NCBI RefSeq assembly: GCF_900176205.1
Contig: NZ_LT859959.1
Coordinates: 6,306,001-6,370,000 of the forward strand
Reading direction: 5' to 3'
DNA: 64,000 nucleotides
Source of the DNA: Bradyrhizobium sp. ORS 285
GTDB taxonomy: Bacteria > Pseudomonadota > Alphaproteobacteria > Rhizobiales > Xanthobacteraceae
Positions 36,611 to 45,051 of the stretch are shown here, in pieces (position 1 is the first letter of the stretch; each line of letters opens with the position of its first letter). The translations under genes were made by a program, and so were the position numbers. Below the pieces are notes generated by a model, which was not told the origin of the DNA, ran no database searches, and was given only the letters and a program-made list of their open reading frames with translations.

Positions 36611-37960
36611 ATGACCGGTCAGATCACCCCTCCCAAGATCGAGCGCGACTCGACGAGACAGGCACCAGAGTTGCCACCCATTCCGACGATCTGCGTGTTC
36701 GAACCCGATTCCCCCGTGGATTCCGTCGCATCGGCCGTCGAGCAACTGAACTATACGGCCCTGCGGTTCAGCAACATCGAATGCGCCCGTTCGCTATCGG
36801 AAAGCCAGCACGTCGAGGCCGCGATCGTCAGCGACGAACTCCCGCAGGCAATCGAGATCTGCATGTCGATCCCCGCTGGCATTCCGAAGATTCTGGTTGC
36901 ATCCGAGCCATCGCTGGAGTTCAGCATCGCCGCTGCGCGCGCCGATGTTGCCGGGATGGTTCGACGCCCCGTCCAGCAGATCGAACTTGCCGACTGGCTG
37001 AAATTGTTCATTGCCGAGCGGAGTATCGTTGCCGCCTCCGTCCTGATCGTCGACGATGAACCGATCATCGCAGAACTGCATGCCTCGATCCTGTCCTCGT
37101 CCGGCTTGACCGTCAACGTCGCGACCACGCCGGCCGAAGCGCTCACTTCAATCGAAAGCAATCCTCCCGACCTCATACTGATGGATGTCCAGATGCCGGA
37201 GGTCGACGGGATCGAACTGGCGAAAATCATCCGACAGACACGGCATCGCCTCAGCGTGCCGATCGCGTTTCTCTCCGGGGAACAGAAGGAGGATCGCCAA
37301 TTGGAGGCGCGTCGCTTCGGTGGAGATATCTTCATCAAGAAGCCGATCGATCCCAAACCCTTGGTCTCGCTGGTCCGGCTGCGAGCAGATCGCTCCAGAG
37401 TGCTGCGCTCCTTGATCGAGCGAGACAGCCTCACCGGTCTCTACAATCACGGACAGTTCAAGGAGCGTCTGATCCAGGAGTTCAATCGCAGCAATCGAAC
37501 CAGAAGTCCGTTGAGTCTCGTCATGATCGATATCGATCATTTCAAGAGCGTGAACGACCAATTCGGTCACCCGGTTGGTGATCGGGTCATCCGCGGAGTG
37601 GCCAGCCTGCTGACGAGCAGGTTGCGAACCACGGACATCATCGGGCGCTATGGTGGGGAGGAATTCAGCGTTCTGCTCCTCGACACCCCCGTCGACGCAG
37701 CGACAGAGGTCATCGACAATCTGAGAAAAATGATGTGCGCGACACCCTTCGATATTGGCGGCCGATCGCTTCCGGTCTCGTTCAGCGCTGGTGTTGCAGC
37801 CGCCGCCAACAGCGCGACCCATGTCGAATGGATCGCTGCGGCCGATCGGTATCTTTACGATGCGAAACGCGCGGGTCGCAACCGGGTTGTCGCCGAACGC
37901 GATTTGGCGGCAACGTCCGCAGGCGCTTGCCGGGGAGGTTCGACGTGGACCCAGTCATGA
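36611..37960 (+). CDS. Double-receiver diguanylate cyclase
   Basis: A 449-residue response regulator. Residues about 15-125 resemble a receiver that has lost its acceptor site. About 140-255 is an intact receiver (VLIVDDEPIIAELHAS; LILMDVQMPEVDG; IFIKKPI). A GGDEF domain follows with SLTGLYNHGQF, MIDIDHFKSVNDQFGH and active-site YGGEEF near residue 347. RTTD sits five residues before GGEEF, matching the RxxD inhibitory I-site for c-di-GMP feedback. It should turn two GTP into c-di-GMP when phosphorylated, plausibly by the CHASE kinase upstream. The stop overlaps the next start (ATGA). Confidence 0.88.
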   Translation: MTGQITPPKIERDSTRQAPELPPIPTICVFEPDSPVDSVASAVEQLNYTALRFSNIECARSLSESQHVEAAIVSDELPQAIEICMSIPAGIPKILVASEPSLEFSIAAARADVAGMVRRPVQQIELADWLKLFIAERSIVAASVLIVDDEPIIAELHASILSSSGLTVNVATTPAEALTSIESNPPDLILMDVQMPEVDGIELAKIIRQTRHRLSVPIAFLSGEQKEDRQLEARRFGGDIFIKKPIDPKPLVSLVRLRADRSRVLRSLIERDSLTGLYNHGQFKERLIQEFNRSNRTRSPLSLVMIDIDHFKSVNDQFGHPVGDRVIRGVASLLTSRLRTTDIIGRYGGEEFSVLLLDTPVDAATEVIDNLRKMMCATPFDIGGRSLPVSFSAGVAAAANSATHVEWIAAADRYLYDAKRAGRNRVVAERDLAATSAGACRGGSTWTQS

Positions 37961-39206
37961 TGAGACAGCAAAATCTCAAGATCGCCGTCGTGGACGACGA
38001 TGACGTCTTCCGCAGCTTGGTATCCTCGCTCTTGTCAAAGGACACCGGGTTCCAGATTTTCGAGGCCGCTTCAGGTCAAGAACTCGATCAGATCTTCAGT
38101 CGGGCTGATATCGATTGCGTCATGCTCGATTACAATCTGGGAAACGAGAACGGCTTTTCGATCAAGGAACGCATGGAGCGTCTGATCCCCGCCGTTCCAC
38201 CCGTTGTCATGCTGACGGGTGACGGGCGAGAGAGCACCGTGATAATGGCTCTTCGCATGGGAATGGACGACTATTTGCCGAAACTTGATCTCAAGGCGGC
38301 CACTCTCATCTCGCGATCACTCGCGCCGTGGCGAGGGATCGCGACGCCAAGCGCGAACGGGCCGAGTATCAGCGGCTCATTCGGACGTCCGGCATCGATC
38401 CGGCAACTGGCTTGCAGAGCCGGGCGAACCTGGAGGAGCGGCTCGCCCGCATCGTCTCGCTGCCTGCCCGCAGTCGATCGTCCTACGGGGTTATCGCGAT
38501 CGAACTGACCAATCTCGATGAAGTCGTCGCGAGATTCGGGTTGAGCGTGGGAGACAATCTGCTCCGAACATTCTCCGAACACCTCCGCGACGTCGCCCGG
38601 AACACCGATACCGTTGGTCGCTATTCCGAGAACATCTTTCTCGTGATTGCCGAAATCGGCGGCGACCCGGTCGTGCTCAAGAATTTGCTTGCAAGGCTGC
38701 TCCATACGCTGTCGTTTCGGTTGGAGACGAAGGCGACAAGCATCGCGATTTCCGTTCGTGTTGGGAGCGTACTCTGTCATGAGGTGCATCGGGATGGCGT
38801 GGTCACCTCCGCCGACCTCGTCGCAGCGGCGATTGCTGAACTGTCGTCGGAGGTGTCCCGTGCGCGGGAAGCCGAAGCCACGGATGGATCGTCGGCCGCT
38901 GCCGCGAGCATGGCAGCCGTGACCGACGCTCAAAATGCCGGCACGGGTCTCCGCACCGTCGACCGCCGCAAGGAGCCTCGGAAGCGTGTATTGAAGCGCG
39001 GACAGATCGTTTCTGCCTCTCTTGGAGTGGTCGTGGATTGCACGGTGAGGAACGTGTCCGCGCGCGGTGCGGCCTTGCGAATCGATGCACCGTTTGCGGT
39101 TCCAACTGAGTTCGACCTCGTGATTCCCGGCGACGGAACGAGGCGCTGCGTCCGGCTTCGGTGGCAGGTCGGCACCGACCTCGGTGTCGACTACGTCGAT
39201 CGGTGA
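37957..39206 (+). pseudogene. Frameshifted REC - GGDEF-like - PilZ response regulator
   Basis: The first frame (37957 to about 38312) encodes a receiver: LKIAVVDDDDVFRSL, VMLDYNLGNENGF, VVMLTGDG. Near 38311-38314 the reading breaks: TCGCGATCACTCGCG lacks one G expected for a continuous ISAITRAVARDRDAK, after which frame 2 carries on to 39206. That part has a GGDEF-fold domain with the active site replaced by GRYSENIFL, so catalytically dead, and a C-terminal PilZ domain with both c-di-GMP-binding signatures, RVLKR (RxxxR) and NVSARG (NxSxxG). Intact, the protein would be about 416 residues and act as a phosphorylation-gated c-di-GMP receptor. The break could be real or a sequencing slip. It begins inside the stop of the cyclase gene. 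Confidence 0.7.
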
Positions 39207-39213
39207 ACTGGCC

Positions 39214-39238
39214 CCGGCTTGGCGCATTCAGGCCGGGG
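39214..39238 (+). terminator. GC-rich hairpin after the PilZ gene
   Basis: CCCCGGC and GCCGGGG form a 7-bp stem around about 11 bases, starting a few bases after the stop at 39206. No T run follows, so termination is probable by position only. Confidence 0.45.
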
Positions 39239-39326
39239 GTGACTCTGACGCCTTGCCGCTGATATCGTAAGCATCCGCCGTAGGCCGCGGGGGGAGCCGG
39301 TTTGCGGCGTCATCTGGGAAGAGATT

Positions 39327-39548
39327 TCAGAGCTGCCGACGTGTTTTGACGAGTTCGATCAGGTTGTCGATCCCGAAGTCGGTCAAGGCCATGACGCCAT
39401 CGTCACCAGCGCCATAGACCCAGATGACGCCATCCTCGATGTCCAATTCGCTGGCGACGTCGTGCAACCATTCCTCATCTTCGCCGAGGTCCTTGGCAAC
39501 CTTGGCGATGGTGGTGACGTGGTGAACTTTGTTGACGTGCGTGGTCAT
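39327..39548 (-). CDS. Small acidic IS66 passenger protein
   Basis: A 73-residue acidic protein ([20 protein letters not shown]; later [18 protein letters not shown]). Its ATG overlaps the tnpC stop by four bases, so it is translated with the transposase. Its function is unknown; similar short frames accompany IS66 copies in rhizobia. A helix-turn-helix-like start ([19 protein letters not shown]) is possible but unproven. Confidence 0.7.
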   Translation of the reverse strand: MTTHVNKVHHVTTIAKVAKDLGEDEEWLHDVASELDIEDGVIWVYGAGDDGVMALTDFGIDNLIELVKTRRQL

Positions 39549-41197
39549 GCTGCTCGGGTGGAGAGCGCTGCGGCCTGAGGCGTCCAGTTCCAGGGCAGCA
39601 GTTCGTCGAGCCGTTGGGACGGGTGAGCGGCAATCCGGTCAATGACATCGGTCAGCCAGGCTTGCGGATCGATCCCGTTCATTTTGGCGGTGACGATCAG
39701 GCTGTACATCGCAGCTGCGCGCCGGCCGCCGCGATCAGACCCGCAGAAGAGCCAGGATTTTCGACCTAGGGCGATGCCTCGCAGACCGCGCTCGGCGGCA
39801 TTGTTGGAGAGGCACACACGACCGTCATCGAGGAACAGCGTGAAGCTCGGCCATCGCTTCAGCACGTAATTGAATGCCTTGGCAAGGTCGTGCCCCCGGG
39901 CGAGCTTGGCGAGTTGCTCTTGCATGTAGAGCCGCAGGTCTTCGGTCAAAGGCCGACTGAGCGTCTGCCGTGCTTCGAGACGCTCCTGCGCGCTTTTGCC
40001 ATTGATGGAACGCTCGATCTCGAACAACGCATCGATCCGGCGCACGACCTCGATTGCGATCGGAGAAAGCGGGATCTCCTTCTTGCCCGCAGCCTTGCGG
40101 CGCGCATTCTCCTCCAGATCGGCCATGGCAAAGAACGGGCGCCGCGCATGCGCCCAGCACGACGCCTCGCGGATCGGTCCAGGGCCGCGTCCAGCCAGAT
40201 AGAGCTGGTTATAGCCGTCATAGGCGTCGGCCTGCAGGATGCCGGCATACCGCGCCAGATGCGCCTGCGGATGCTCGCCCTTGCGATCGCGCGAGTAGTA
40301 GAACATCGCTGCCGGCGGGTCCGCACCACCGAACGGCCGGTCGTCCCGGACATAGATCCAGCACCGCCCCGTGTCAGTCTTTCCCTTGGCCAGCACCGGC
40401 ACGGTCGTATCGTCGGCATGAAGGCGCTCGGCCGTCATGACATGCGCTTCAACCAGGCGCAGCAGCGGGTCCAGCGACGCACAGACCGACCCCACGGCAT
40501 CCGCCATGGTCGAGAGCGCTATCGGCACGCCCTCCAGCGCATAGCGCTCGGCCTGGCGGTTCAAGGGCTGATGCTGACCGAACTTCTCGAACATGATCAT
40601 CGCCAGCAGGCTCGGCCCGGCCCATCCTCGCGCCACGGCATGGAACGGCGCCGGCACCTGGCTGATCTTCTCGCAGTCCCGGCAGGAGAACTTCTCCCGC
40701 ACCGTCTCGATCACCTTCCATTGGCGCGGCACCACCTCCAGCGTCCGCGTCACGTCCTCGCCGAGCTTGCGCAGGCGATTGCTGCCGCAGCATTCGCAAG
40801 CCGTCGGCGGCTCGATCACCACCCGCTCGCGGGGCAGATGTTCGGGGAAGGTTTGTCGCTCGGTGCGCTTGCGCGTGAAGGCGCGGACCGTGCTGGTCTT
40901 CGCCGCGGCGCGTTCCGCCGCAAGCTCGTCCTCGGTGGCGCCAGCTTCCTGCTCTTCGAACGTCAGCGCCAGTTGTTCGAGCAGGCGTGATGAACGCTCC
41001 GACCGCTGCCCGTAGATCTGATGCCTCAGCTTGGCGATCTGCAGCTTCTGGGACGCGATCAGGGCTTCGTCTTCCGATGCCTTGGCTCGGGCAGCCGCAA
41101 GCTCGGCAGCGACCTCCAATCCCTTCGCGCGCTCGGCCGCCAGCGCCTGTTTCAGGGCGACGACGTCATCCGGTCCAGCATCGCAATCGGCGTTCAT
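39545..41197 (-). CDS. tnpC: IS66 transposase TnpC
   Basis: The DDE transposase of the element, 550 residues. An N-terminal coiled coil ([20 protein letters not shown]) leads into the helix [15 protein letters not shown], a zinc-binding CxxC...CxxC region ([16 protein letters not shown]), then catalytic-core landmarks: [25 protein letters not shown] with CWAHARRPF, and the end motif [29 protein letters not shown]. The length is typical. A 70-base gap separates it from tnpB. Confidence 0.95.
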   Translation of the reverse strand: MNADCDAGPDDVVALKQALAAERAKGLEVAAELAAARAKASEDEALIASQKLQIAKLRHQIYGQRSERSSRLLEQLALTFEEQEAGATEDELAAERAAAKTSTVRAFTRKRTERQTFPEHLPRERVVIEPPTACECCGSNRLRKLGEDVTRTLEVVPRQWKVIETVREKFSCRDCEKISQVPAPFHAVARGWAGPSLLAMIMFEKFGQHQPLNRQAERYALEGVPIALSTMADAVGSVCASLDPLLRLVEAHVMTAERLHADDTTVPVLAKGKTDTGRCWIYVRDDRPFGGADPPAAMFYYSRDRKGEHPQAHLARYAGILQADAYDGYNQLYLAGRGPGPIREASCWAHARRPFFAMADLEENARRKAAGKKEIPLSPIAIEVVRRIDALFEIERSINGKSAQERLEARQTLSRPLTEDLRLYMQEQLAKLARGHDLAKAFNYVLKRWPSFTLFLDDGRVCLSNNAAERGLRGIALGRKSWLFCGSDRGGRRAAAMYSLIVTAKMNGIDPQAWLTDVIDRIAAHPSQRLDELLPWNWTPQAAALSTRAA

Positions 41198-41267
41198 GCG
41201 ACGCAGTGAATCACAGATCAGGCCGGTTGGAACTCCCTAAATACCGGAAAGCCGCAACTATCTCTGC

Positions 41268-41615
41268 TCAGCCTGCGCTCTGTGGCCGCCATGTCAGCTG
41301 CGGATTCCTCCAATCGATCGCCTCAAGCATGTAGGCCATCTGCGCGGCCGAGATCGACACCGCGCCATTGGACACCGAAGGCCAGATGAACTTTCCTCGG
41401 TCGAGGCGCTTGGCGTAGAGCGACAAGCCGATTCCGTCATGCCACAGGATCTTGACCAGATCCCCGCGACGGCCGCGGAAGATGTAGAGATCGCCGGCGT
41501 GGGGATCTCGCTTCAAAATCTCCTGGACCATCAGGGCCAGGCTCTGCATACCACGGCGCATGTCCGTGTGGCCGGTCGCAATCCAGACCTTGACGTCGCT
41601 CGGGATCGGAATCAT
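41268..41615 (-). CDS. tnpB: IS66 accessory protein TnpB
   Basis: A 115-residue IS66 Orf2 protein needed for transposition. Recognised from VWIATGHTDMRRGMQSLAL, DPHAGDLYIFRGRRGDLVKI and LWHDGIGLSLYAKRLDRGKF, the diagnostic core of the family. It starts within the tnpA stop (four-base overlap). Confidence 0.95.
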   Translation of the reverse strand: MIPIPSDVKVWIATGHTDMRRGMQSLALMVQEILKRDPHAGDLYIFRGRRGDLVKILWHDGIGLSLYAKRLDRGKFIWPSVSNGAVSISAAQMAYMLEAIDWRNPQLTWRPQSAG

Positions 41616-42007
41616 CGCCGCCTCAAAAGGTCGAGAATGCGCCGAAGTGCCTCGGTGTCCACGTCGCGGTCGACGCGCACGCAGCAGTCGTCCAGTTCGA
41701 TCTCGATCGTTCCGGCCCGCATGCTCGGTGCGGCACGCGATGGCGACGGTGGTGATGGCACCCTCGTCAAGTCGTCAGCCTGCGACGACACGATGGCGAC
41801 AGGAACGATAGCCGGCACAGCCTCGGCACCCAGCCGGCCCTGCCGCGCCTGCCGGCGCCAGGTGAACAGCAGGCTCTGAGCCACCCCATGCCGCCGGGCA
41901 ACTCCGCAGACGGTCTGCCCGGACTGCATCGTCTCCTCGATCAGACGAACCTTATCCTCATAACTCCATCGACGCCGCCGTTCGGCGCCCAAAACTTCCA
42001 TCTGCAT
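41612..42007 (-). CDS. tnpA: IS66 accessory protein TnpA
   Basis: A 131-residue IS66 Orf1 protein with an N-terminal helix-turn-helix of the IS3/IS66 kind (RRWSYEDKVRLIEETMQSGQ, then VCGVARRHGVAQSLLFTWRR) that probably binds the element ends. It is the first gene of the element, 65 bases inside the right inverted repeat. Confidence 0.93.
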   Translation of the reverse strand: MQMEVLGAERRRRWSYEDKVRLIEETMQSGQTVCGVARRHGVAQSLLFTWRRQARQGRLGAEAVPAIVPVAIVSSQADDLTRVPSPPSPSRAAPSMRAGTIEIELDDCCVRVDRDVDTEALRRILDLLRRR

Positions 42008-42126
42008 CGCCGCATGACCTCAAGGCTGGACTTAAGGCCATATCCTTAGGCGGCCGGTGACGCCGAACAAGGCGGCCTACGCCGGAGCGATACCTGATAT
42101 CAGGCCCCTTGTTCGAAAACAGCACG

Positions 42127-42159
42127 CGATAGCGCGAAGTCAACACTTCGGCGCTATCG
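42127..42159 (-). terminator. Terminator of the chemotaxis gene
   Basis: CGATAGCGC and GCGCTATCG form a perfect 9-bp outer stem, with AAGT/ACTT extending it inside. On the minus strand it is followed by CGTGCTGTTTTC, giving a short U tract. It lies about 60 bases after the stop of the chemotaxis protein. Confidence 0.65.
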
Positions 42160-42220
42160 GCCTTTCGAGACATGGCATCGGCAGGCTGGCTCGGAACGGC
42201 CAACGGATTCCTTAACCTGC

Positions 42221-43885
42221 CTAGGCGAGCTCAGCCGTGGCACGTTGCATGTTCGCCGACATGTCGGCCGTCACGGCACTCTGCTCTTCCACGGCGGCAG
42301 CTGTCGATGTGATGAAATCGTTGACGCTGGCAATTGCGGTCTTGATCATCGATAGGGACCCGACGACGTCGGCCGCAATCGTGTTCAACGCGTCGATTTC
42401 TGCAGAGATCGTGTCTGTGGCCCGCTTGGCCTGTCCAGCGAGGTTCTTGACCTCCGAGGCAACGACAGCAAAGCCGCGACCGGCTTCGCCGGCTCGAGCT
42501 GATTCGATGGTCGCGTTGAGAGCAAGCAGGTTGATTTGACCGGTGATGCCGGAGATCATTTCGACGATTCCGCCCATTGCGTTCGCCGCCTCGTTCAGAC
42601 GCTGCGCTTGCCCGTCCGCAGCTTCGACCCGGCCGGTCGCGACTCTGGAATTTTCGCGAGACTTTGCCATTGTCTCAGAGATCTCGCGAATCGAGGCGCT
42701 CATCTCTTCGCTGCCAGCCGCGACAGCTTCGATCAGGTTTCGGGCGTTGTCGGCCTTTTTCCGGCCGATTGCCTGCGCGGTGATATCCGTGGCGTACTTC
42801 ACGATCTTGTACGGCTTTCCATTCAAGTCCAAGATCGGATTGTAGGAGGCCTGAAGCCACACTTCACGGCCACCTTTCGCAATCCGTTTGTACTCCGCTG
42901 AGTGATATTCACCTCGTCTGAGCGTCTCCCAGAATGCCAGATATTCAGGCGAGTTTCGCTCGGTTGGGTCGACAAACATGGAATGATGCTGCCCCCTCAT
43001 CTCGGAGAGGGTGTACCCCATCGTATTCTGGAAGTTGTCGTTGGCTGTCCGGATCGTACCATCGAGATTGAACTCGATCACCGCTTGAGACTTCCGGATC
43101 GCGGCGAGCTGCCCGTCGCTATCTGCGGCGTTCATCTTCTGCCTGGTGACGTCGTTTGCAAACTTCACAACCTTGAAGGGCTTTCCGAGCTCGTCTAGAA
43201 TTGGATTGTAGTTCGCCAAGATCCAGACCTCTTTTCCTCCCTTCCCGATCCGCTTGTATTCAGCCGTTTCGAACTCGCCGCGGTTCAATTTTGCCCAGAA
43301 TGCGGCATAGGCTGCGCTCGATCGGTCCTCCGGAGTAACAAATATGCTGTGATGCTTGCCCTTTATCTCTTCGAGTCTATAGCCCATCACGTTCAAAAAG
43401 AGATCATTCGCAGTGATGATCGTACCGTCCATGTTAAACTCGATCACAGCTTGCGCGCGGTTGATTGCGGCAAGCTTACCCGCGTCCTCCATCTCCCTTA
43501 TCTTCTGCGCCGTGATGTCGGTGGCGAACTTGATGAAACTTACGACGTTTCCGTCCTCATCCAGAAGCGGAGCATATGATGCATGAATCCAAACTTCTTT
43601 GCCGCCCTTGCCAAATCGCTTATATTGCGTGGTCTGGAATTCGCCGCGGTTCAAACTAGCCCAAAAGTCTCGATAGCGAGCGCTTTCGCGCTCGCTCGGA
43701 CTCACGAAAATGCTGTGGTGCTTGCCCTTGATCTCCGCGAGAGTGTAGCCACTCATCTTCAGGAGGTTCTCGTTGGCATCCAGGATTGTGCCGTCAAGGC
43801 CGAATTCGATGACCGCTTGCGATCGATCAATAGCCTCAACTTCGGCCAACGCGTGTTTCACCTTCTGGTTCTGAAAAATAAACAC
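42221..43885 (-). CDS. Soluble chemotaxis receptor with three near-identical PAS domains
   Basis: A 554-residue methyl-accepting chemotaxis protein without transmembrane segments. Three PAS units of about 122 residues each repeat the same text (QAVIEF-LDGTI-AN, YTLAEIKGKHHSIFV, NRGEFQT-YKR-GKGGKEVW). They are followed by a short signalling domain with the tip LLALNATIESARAGEAGRGF that contacts CheA/CheW. No HAMP domain and few adaptation helices are present. It probably senses an intracellular redox, haem/flavin or energy signal. It is read away from the tra region and ends in a clear hairpin before the IS66 copy. Confidence 0.88.
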   Translation of the reverse strand: MFIFQNQKVKHALAEVEAIDRSQAVIEFGLDGTILDANENLLKMSGYTLAEIKGKHHSIFVSPSERESARYRDFWASLNRGEFQTTQYKRFGKGGKEVWIHASYAPLLDEDGNVVSFIKFATDITAQKIREMEDAGKLAAINRAQAVIEFNMDGTIITANDLFLNVMGYRLEEIKGKHHSIFVTPEDRSSAAYAAFWAKLNRGEFETAEYKRIGKGGKEVWILANYNPILDELGKPFKVVKFANDVTRQKMNAADSDGQLAAIRKSQAVIEFNLDGTIRTANDNFQNTMGYTLSEMRGQHHSMFVDPTERNSPEYLAFWETLRRGEYHSAEYKRIAKGGREVWLQASYNPILDLNGKPYKIVKYATDITAQAIGRKKADNARNLIEAVAAGSEEMSASIREISETMAKSRENSRVATGRVEAADGQAQRLNEAANAMGGIVEMISGITGQINLLALNATIESARAGEAGRGFAVVASEVKNLAGQAKRATDTISAEIDALNTIAADVVGSLSMIKTAIASVNDFITSTAAAVEEQSAVTADMSANMQRATAELA

Positions 43886-44307
43886 GTTTGGTTCTCGCCC
43901 TGCCCCAATCGACCCGACACAACTTTAAAGAAAGCTGCCCGACTTTCGTTAAGCAGACGTAAGCGCGGGACACTCGATTTCAACATCCCGTAATCCAGCG
44001 GGTTGTTGCGCCATCGGCGGACAAGAGAGGCAAGCAGACAACTTTCGGAATTGCGACACGTCGTGGCGCGCACGAAATGCATCCAATTGTGAATAAGCTG
44101 AAGCAACTACCCCTCGCCGAAGGATACCGCGACAAGTAGGTGCTGGTACTGAGAGCTGCTCTTTTGCAAACTTTGGGCAGCGCCGGATCGGACGACTTGA
44201 GGTGGTCGCGACGGTCGACAGTAGCACGATAGATATCGAGCTTGTGGCCGACGCCAGGCTTGAATCAAGGTAACTCATGTCGAAGTCTGCCGACAAACCG
44301 TTCCGAG
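43886..44307. other. Intergenic boundary region
   Basis: About 420 bases between the chemotaxis gene start and the traD remnant. No family-like protein was found on either strand, and traG, which follows traD in Ti plasmids, is absent. The left junction of the mobilisation remnant probably lies here. No attachment-site copy of the tRNA-fMet sequence was seen. Confidence 0.4.
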
Positions 44308-44553
44308 TCAACGAACTGAGCGTCTCCGCATTGTAACTTCTATTTTAAATGATTGCCTACCCATTGCGGTCCACAGCGCTCGCGCTCGTTCGCTGTGATC
44401 GCCCTTCAGCTTTTCGGCTACCCAGAGCAATGCACCAAAAATGGTGGCGCGGTCGTCGCCGGTGAGATCCACGATACCGGCTTTGACGACAAGGCCTCCC
44501 AGTTCGATTAGATGCCGCGTTCGCTTGCGACGCTCGACCTACCACGCGCGCAT
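44308..44553 (-). pseudogene. traD: traD-like conjugal transfer gene with early nonsense codon
   Basis: From ATG 44553 the minus strand reads M-R-A-W-stop-V-E-R-R-K-R and continues RHLIELGGLVVKAGIVDLTG, the usual text of the small Ti-plasmid TraD family. The fifth codon is TAG (44539-44541) where CAG (Gln) is expected, so one C-to-T change inactivates it. The rest of the frame is open to a stop at 44308. It begins one base after the neighbouring small tra gene, as in intact traC-traD pairs. Confidence 0.7.
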
Positions 44554-44554
44554 A

Positions 44555-44881
44555 TCATGTCGCGCCCTTGCGGATCGGTGCCGGTTGAGGGCCGCTCGGT
44601 TGCGCAGAAGCGCCGCCCATGTTGCGGTCAGTTGCTGGTGCAATTCGCCGCCCCAGACTTTGAAAGAATGCGGCCCCGCGCTTGGCCCACGCCTCCTTCT
44701 TTCCGGCCTCTTTCGTCTCTGCCAGCACGATCAGCGCGCCAGCCAGTTCTTCCGCAGTGAGTGCGTCGGCCCCAGTCGCGATTACCAATTCGCCGAGCTG
44801 GCGCACTTTGCGAGTTTTAAGGCCGCGCGCCTTGTCTTCGAGTGCCTTCAGGTCTGCATCAAAGTCTCGTGGTTTGCGCAT
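44555..44881 (-). CDS. Small conjugal transfer protein (TraC/TraD group)
   Basis: A 108-residue protein starting MRKPRDFDADLKALEDKARG with a conserved middle LGELVIATGADALTAEELAG and an end KEAWAKRGAAFFQ. This is a small accessory relaxosome-type protein found next to TraA in Ti-plasmid-like and island-borne mobilisation loci; naming between TraC and TraD varies. The start at 44881 has GGAGA upstream; ATGs further up add 14 residues without support. It is divergent from traA across the oriT-like region, as in Ti plasmids. Confidence 0.75.
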   Translation of the reverse strand: MRKPRDFDADLKALEDKARGLKTRKVRQLGELVIATGADALTAEELAGALIVLAETKEAGKKEAWAKRGAAFFQSLGRRIAPATDRNMGGASAQPSGPQPAPIRKGAT

Positions 44882-44970
44882 CGTCGTCTCCATGAGTTCA
44901 ATGGAGAGATGATAGGCAAGCACACCGCAGAATGCTGTAAGGTCATCAGGACGACCTGGGACGGTGCGAT

Positions 44971-45022
44971 CCCTCCCGAGATTTTTTCGAGGGAGGGCGC
45001 GCTTATACGTCGTTCCGACGTG
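44971..45022 (+). other. oriT: Candidate origin of transfer (oriT, Ti/RSF1010 nick type)
   Basis: The 170-base gap between the divergent small tra gene and traA contains an inverted repeat CCCTCCC/GGGAGGG (44971-44977 and 44991-44997). It is followed directly by GGGCGCGCTTATACGTCG, close to the remembered Ti-plasmid nick region GGGCGCAATTATACGTCG, and then a second palindrome ACGTCG-TTC-CGACGT (45007-45021). Position, symmetry and core all fit an oriT nicked by the adjacent MOB_Q-type TraA relaxase. The nick position is inferred by analogy. Confidence 0.7.
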
Positions 45023-45051
45023 CGCTTCGCTGTGCCAGTGATTGGATCGCG

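Larger units (their letters stand above)
39267..42093 (-). mobile_element. IS66-family insertion sequence with perfect 8-bp target duplication
   Basis: The element is 2827 bp. Terminal inverted repeats of 22 bp (17 matches) start GTAAGCATCCGCCGTAGGCC at the left and, on the complementary strand, GTATCGCTCCGGCGTAGGCC at the right. CTGATATC occurs directly outside both ends (39259-39266 and 42094-42101), a perfect 8-bp duplication as expected for IS66. It carries tnpA, tnpB, tnpC and a small passenger frame, all intact and read leftwards. The insertion sits between genes and breaks none. Confidence 0.95.

Noticed and set aside
39890..40990. Plus-strand 366-codon open frame inside IS66
   Set aside because: Antisense to tnpC, whose DDE transposase motifs are clear.
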